In this document: positions 5,766 through 8,173 of the stretch, in pieces
How the letters are laid out: each line of letters begins with the position of its first letter
Numbering within the stretch: the stretch's first letter is position 1
Origin: Actinomycetes bacterium
GTDB lineage: Bacteria; Actinomycetota; Acidimicrobiia; Acidimicrobiales; RAAP-2
Direction of reading: 5' to 3'
Length of the DNA stretch: 8,173 nt
NCBI GenBank assembly: GCA_021800645.1
Contig: JAJYYT010000087.1
Coordinates: 1 to 8,173, forward strand
The notes under the pieces: model-generated
What the model was told of the DNA's origin: nothing
What the model saw: only the letters and a program-made list of their open reading frames with translations
The model's database searches: none
Translations under genes and position numbers: made by a program

Positions 5766-7585
5766 CTCCCTGCACACTCGTGGTTCCCTGCTACAACGAG
5801 GAGCGTACGATCGGCGCCTGCCTGGACGCACTCCGCGACGCCGCCCTCCCGGACGGAGCCGAGTGGTTGGAGTGGATCGTGCTCGACGACGCCTCATCCG
5901 ACTCGACGGTGGAGCGAGCGGCGGCGTGGGCTCGAGATCATCAGGACGTTCCGCTCACCATCCGGCGGAGCGCAGCCCGGCTCGGGAAGGCCGTCGAGCT
6001 CGAGGGGGCCCGCCGCCGCCTCCTGGAACACGGGGCGCCGGAGGCAGTCATGGTCGTCTGCGACGCCGACGCTCGCGTCGGGCAGCGCTCGCTCGAGGCG
6101 CTCGTTACGCCCTTCGTAGCCGATCCCACCCTCGCGGTGGCGTCGGGGATCTGCGTCCCGAGTGGACCGCGGCGGCGGCGGCTGGCGTCTCGGTTCCAAC
6201 TGGCCGTGGTGGAGGAGCTGGCCCGGAGCGCCGGCCCTTCGGCGATTCGGGCGGCGGGGCCACTCTTCGCCATCCGCCCCGCTCGGCTCGCCGGTTTCTC
6301 GTGGCGTGCAGGGTTTGTGGCGGATGACACCCAGCTCGCCGCGTATGTGGCGCGGGAGGCCGCGCCCCACCGTTCGGTCGAGTCGGCAGTCGTGGAGGTG
6401 CTCCCTGCCGGGAGCTGGCGGGACTTCTACCTCCAGACCTATCGAGCCTTCGCCGCGGAGCGGGAGATGGGAACCCAGGTACCTTCCTCTTCGGCCACGG
6501 TGCCGCGGAACGAGCTGCTCCGCGCACTCGTCCGCGCCGTGAGGCGCGAGCCGCTCGGGCCGCCCGCGTACGCCGTGGCCAGGTTGGTTTCGGCAGCGAT
6601 GCACCGCTACAGTCCCGCACCGTTCGAAGACCGCTGGAAGACGGCCGCGTCGACCAAGGAGGTCCCATCGGGTACGCGCCAACCACCAGTCGGAGCTGCC
6701 ATGGGCGCCCCTTCCGACCCCAGGCGTCAGGATCGGACGACCACCGAACGTCCGCAGGCATACAGGGTCGCCCGCAACGCCTGGGGGAAGGCACTGCATA
6801 CTGCGCGACTGGTTCGATGCTGCGAGCACGGAGCCCGCACGGCAGCCGTCGTGGCGCTCGGGCACGTCCCCGGGACCGCCAGGCTCCTCCCGAGGGACCT
6901 GGTCGTGACGGCACGGTCCGGACCAACCCTCCGAGCGTCACGCACGAGCGTATCCTCCTGGCCCGTTCTCGAGGTCCTCGTCGACGACGCATACCGACTG
7001 GGGCGTCTCCCGTGGGAGCGGAGTCGTTCCGAGACCCTCCGGGTGGTCGACATCGGAGCGCACGTCGGGTCCTTCGCGGTCACGCTCGCCTCGCGATACC
7101 CGCGCGCTACCGTCACGTGCTTCGAGCCCGCCCCAGAGACCGCCGCCTACCTCGAACGGAACATCCGGGCGAATGGGCTCGAAGACCGAGTCATCTTCCA
7201 CCAGGCAGCGGTCGGGGCGACTGCCGGTACCGCACGGCTCCTGCGCACGGTGGCTGCGTCTCGCGAGGCGACGCTCCAGCGTGCACTCGCTCCGGAGAAC
7301 GCCGAGGGGATCGACGTCCCGGTCGTCGACCTCGCGACCGCATTCTCGGTGGGGGGACCGCCCGACCTGGTCAAGCTCGACTGCGAGGGAGGCGAGTACG
7401 GGATCGTCCTGGAGTCGGACGCGACACTCTGGGAGTCGGTCCGCTGCATCCTGCTCGAGTACCATCCCGTCCCGAGGCACTCCTGGTCCGAGCTGCGAGC
7501 GCACCTCGCGAGACTCGGCTTCCGGGTGGGCTGGCACGACCCCAGCCGGATTCCCGGCCTCGGCATGGCACAGCTGCTCCGCTGA
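5762..7585 (+). CDS. Bifunctional GT2 glycosyltransferase - FkbM-family methyltransferase fusion
   Basis: 607 residues from GTG 5762, overlapping the upstream stop as GTGA and preceded by a strong ribosome binding site. Residues 1-285 form a GT2 domain: VVPCYNE (7-13), LDDASSDST (41-49), CDADARV (100-106) as the DXD-type metal site, AAGPLFAIRP (164-173), and FVADDTQLA (185-193) supplying acidic residues. QTYRAF (225-230) sits where processive GT2 enzymes have QxxRW, and lacks the Trp. Residues 286-335 are a hydrophilic low-complexity linker. Residues 336-607 form an FkbM-type SAM-dependent methyltransferase: VVDIGAHVGSF (428-438) as the SAM loop, CFEPAPET (453-460) with the acidic residue after strand two, DVPVVDLATA (518-527), LVKLDCEGGEYGIV (536-549), the family signature, and LLEYHP (564-569). 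FkbM enzymes methylate hydroxyl groups, often on sugars or glycolipids. I infer addition of a sugar and O-methylation of the same glycan. No transmembrane segment is evident. An internal start at ATG 6701 could yield the methyltransferase alone. Confidence 0.87.
   Translation: MTPCTLVVPCYNEERTIGACLDALRDAALPDGAEWLEWIVLDDASSDSTVERAAAWARDHQDVPLTIRRSAARLGKAVELEGARRRLLEHGAPEAVMVVCDADARVGQRSLEALVTPFVADPTLAVASGICVPSGPRRRRLASRFQLAVVEELARSAGPSAIRAAGPLFAIRPARLAGFSWRAGFVADDTQLAAYVAREAAPHRSVESAVVEVLPAGSWRDFYLQTYRAFAAEREMGTQVPSSSATVPRNELLRALVRAVRREPLGPPAYAVARLVSAAMHRYSPAPFEDRWKTAASTKEVPSGTRQPPVGAAMGAPSDPRRQDRTTTERPQAYRVARNAWGKALHTARLVRCCEHGARTAAVVALGHVPGTARLLPRDLVVTARSGPTLRASRTSVSSWPVLEVLVDDAYRLGRLPWERSRSETLRVVDIGAHVGSFAVTLASRYPRATVTCFEPAPETAAYLERNIRANGLEDRVIFHQAAVGATAGTARLLRTVAASREATLQRALAPENAEGIDVPVVDLATAFSVGGPPDLVKLDCEGGEYGIVLESDATLWESVRCILLEYHPVPRHSWSELRAHLARLGFRVGWHDPSRIPGLGMAQLLR
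6656..6663 (+). promoter_or_regulatory. Perfect Shine-Dalgarno sequence inside the fusion linker
   Basis: AAGGAGGT is the full anti-16S complement, read here as the codons for Lys-Glu-Val in the linker between the GT2 and FkbM domains. No ATG or GTG in the coding frame follows at normal spacing, so it may be a relic of a former gene junction, a ribosome pausing site, or chance. Lys-Glu-Val is commonly encoded this way in GC-rich genomes. Confidence 0.25.
6692..6703 (+). promoter_or_regulatory. Possible internal translation start of the FkbM domain
   Basis: GGAG (6692-6695) is followed after five bases by an in-frame ATG (6701-6703). It sits in the linker, about 22 codons before the first conserved-looking part of the methyltransferase half. 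Initiation here would give a 294-residue FkbM protein of normal length. Use of the site is not shown by sequence alone. Confidence 0.3.
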
Positions 7586-7640
7586 GCCGCTCCGAACGGG
7601 TGGACTGCCGCTACGGTTCGACCGTGGCGGGGTCGGTGCA
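7586..7640 (+). other. Only intergenic gap: 55 bases between the FkbM fusion and the last gene
   Basis: This short gap is the only non-coding stretch in the window. It contains the hairpin at 7608-7630. I see no convincing -10 or -35 element, and the ten bases between hairpin and start codon leave no room for a promoter after it. The downstream gene is therefore probably read from the same transcript. Confidence 0.6.
7608..7630 (+). promoter_or_regulatory. Stable hairpin just upstream of the last gene (attenuator or ribosome-site cover)
   Basis: The left arm ccgctacggt (7608-7617) pairs over ten positions with the right arm accgtggcgg (7621-7630), with one U-G wobble and a three-base loop tcg. 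GAC (7603-7605) and GTC (7632-7634) can extend it past a small internal loop. No T-run follows, so it is not a classical intrinsic terminator, although actinobacteria also use terminators without a T-run. The right arm contains the G-rich bases nearest the GTG at 7641, so it may mask the ribosome binding site. Confidence 0.55.
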
Positions 7641-8173
7641 GTGAGCGAAAGCGCAGTTCGGAGCTGGCCGTTGGAGGCGCACGGGGCGCTCGGGCGAGGC
7701 GGGACAGATGGCGCGGTTCGCCCGAACGGTGCCGCCGTCCCTGGACTGACCGCGTTGGTCGTGGTCGTCGGCCTCCTCGCCAGTCTCGCCGCCTTCCTCG
7801 GACCCTTCTTCCACGGCGGCTGGTTCCTCCTCCTCGACTGGTCGAGCGGCCCCCGCGAAGCCGTCGTCCCGCCCTCCGCCTACGGACTGTCGGGCGGTGT
7901 GGTCGCCGGGCTCCCCCTCGGGCTCGTCGCAGCCGGCCTCGTGCACCTGGCCGGTGCGGCCGGCTCGTGGCTCGTGCCCGTGGCGGTCATCCCCCTCGCC
8001 ACCTGGTCGGCGAGCCGCCTCGTCGGGGGCAGCCTCCCCGCCCGGCTCGGCGCGGGGCTCCTCTACGCCCTCTCGCCCTTCGCCTTCGAGCGCGCCACGG
8101 CCGGGCAGTTCGGGATCCTCCTCCCCTACGCGCTCCTCCCCTTCCTCGTCTCCTCCCTCCTCGCAGCGCCGGA
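7641..8173 (+). CDS. GT-C-like polytopic membrane protein, N-terminal part (3' end outside window)
   Basis: The frame is open from GTG 7641 to the window edge (177 codons plus two bases). Residues 1-34 are hydrophilic. A first membrane segment covers about 35-58, followed by a loop with HGGWFLLLDWSSGPR (58-72). Asp66 is at the position where GT-C glycosyltransferases carry an acidic catalytic residue in the first outer loop. More hydrophobic segments follow at about 84-104, 108-122, 134-149 and 157-175. GLLYALSPFAFER (139-151) matches the LLYAFSPYV motif of the large membrane protein at 301-3603, so the two look like distant paralogues. The family presumably transfers sugars from polyprenyl-phosphate donors on the outer face of the membrane. 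The start is the best available: the upstream in-frame region has no good initiator, and the next candidates lie inside the first membrane segment. The ribosome site is weak and overlaps a hairpin. The exact function cannot be given from this part. Confidence 0.72.
   Translation, partial: MSESAVRSWPLEAHGALGRGGTDGAVRPNGAAVPGLTALVVVVGLLASLAAFLGPFFHGGWFLLLDWSSGPREAVVPPSAYGLSGGVVAGLPLGLVAAGLVHLAGAAGSWLVPVAVIPLATWSASRLVGGSLPARLGAGLLYALSPFAFERATAGQFGILLPYALLPFLVSSLLAAP

Noticed and set aside
7608..7630. Hairpin as a classical rho-independent terminator
   Set aside because: No T-run follows the stem and the next start codon is only ten bases away, with no room for a new promoter. I keep it as a regulatory hairpin of unknown role.
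1..8173. CRISPR arrays, tRNA genes, insertion sequences or attachment sites
   Set aside because: I read through for spaced direct repeats, cloverleaf-like segments, transposase motifs and terminal inverted repeats and saw none. Almost every base is covered by the five coding regions.

Overview
This is a GC-rich window (roughly 70% GC by eye) in which every gene I can support lies on the + strand. The strong G/C bias at third codon positions, GTG starts and stop/start overlaps suggest a high-GC actinobacterium. An Acidimicrobiia-like lineage is my guess; nothing in the window, such as an rRNA gene, proves it. The content is a surface-glycan or glycolipid assembly cluster.

Layout: (1) positions 1-317 hold the C-terminal end of a GT4-type (GT-B) glycosyltransferase whose start lies outside the window. 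(2) 301-3603 encodes an 1100-residue polytopic membrane protein resembling the GT-C/AftD-like arabinofuranosyltransferase superfamily. It has an extracytoplasmic beta-sandwich-like module and a C-terminal membrane anchor. (3) 3600-5765 encodes a 721-residue fusion of a GT2 (GT-A) glycosyltransferase to a GT4 (GT-B) glycosyltransferase. (4) 5762-7585 encodes a 607-residue fusion of a GT2 glycosyltransferase to an FkbM-type SAM-dependent methyltransferase. (5) After a 55-base gap containing a strong hairpin, 7641 to the window edge encodes the N-terminal part of a second GT-C-like membrane protein.

The first four genes overlap by 17, 4 and 4 bases, so they almost certainly form one translationally coupled operon. 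A plausible model (inference): the cytoplasmic GT4, GT2-GT4 and GT2-methyltransferase enzymes use nucleotide sugars to build and O-methylate a lipid-linked glycan. The two GT-C-like membrane proteins would then add further sugars from polyprenyl-phosphate donors on the outer face of the membrane. The product glycan cannot be named from the sequence.

The most notable points are the two consecutive fused bifunctional enzymes, a linker in the second with a perfect Shine-Dalgarno sequence and a possible internal start, four cysteines confined to the outer module of the large membrane protein, and the hairpin overlapping the likely ribosome binding site of the last gene. I saw no tRNA, rRNA, CRISPR array, insertion sequence or phage gene. 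The only non-coding stretch is 7586-7640.
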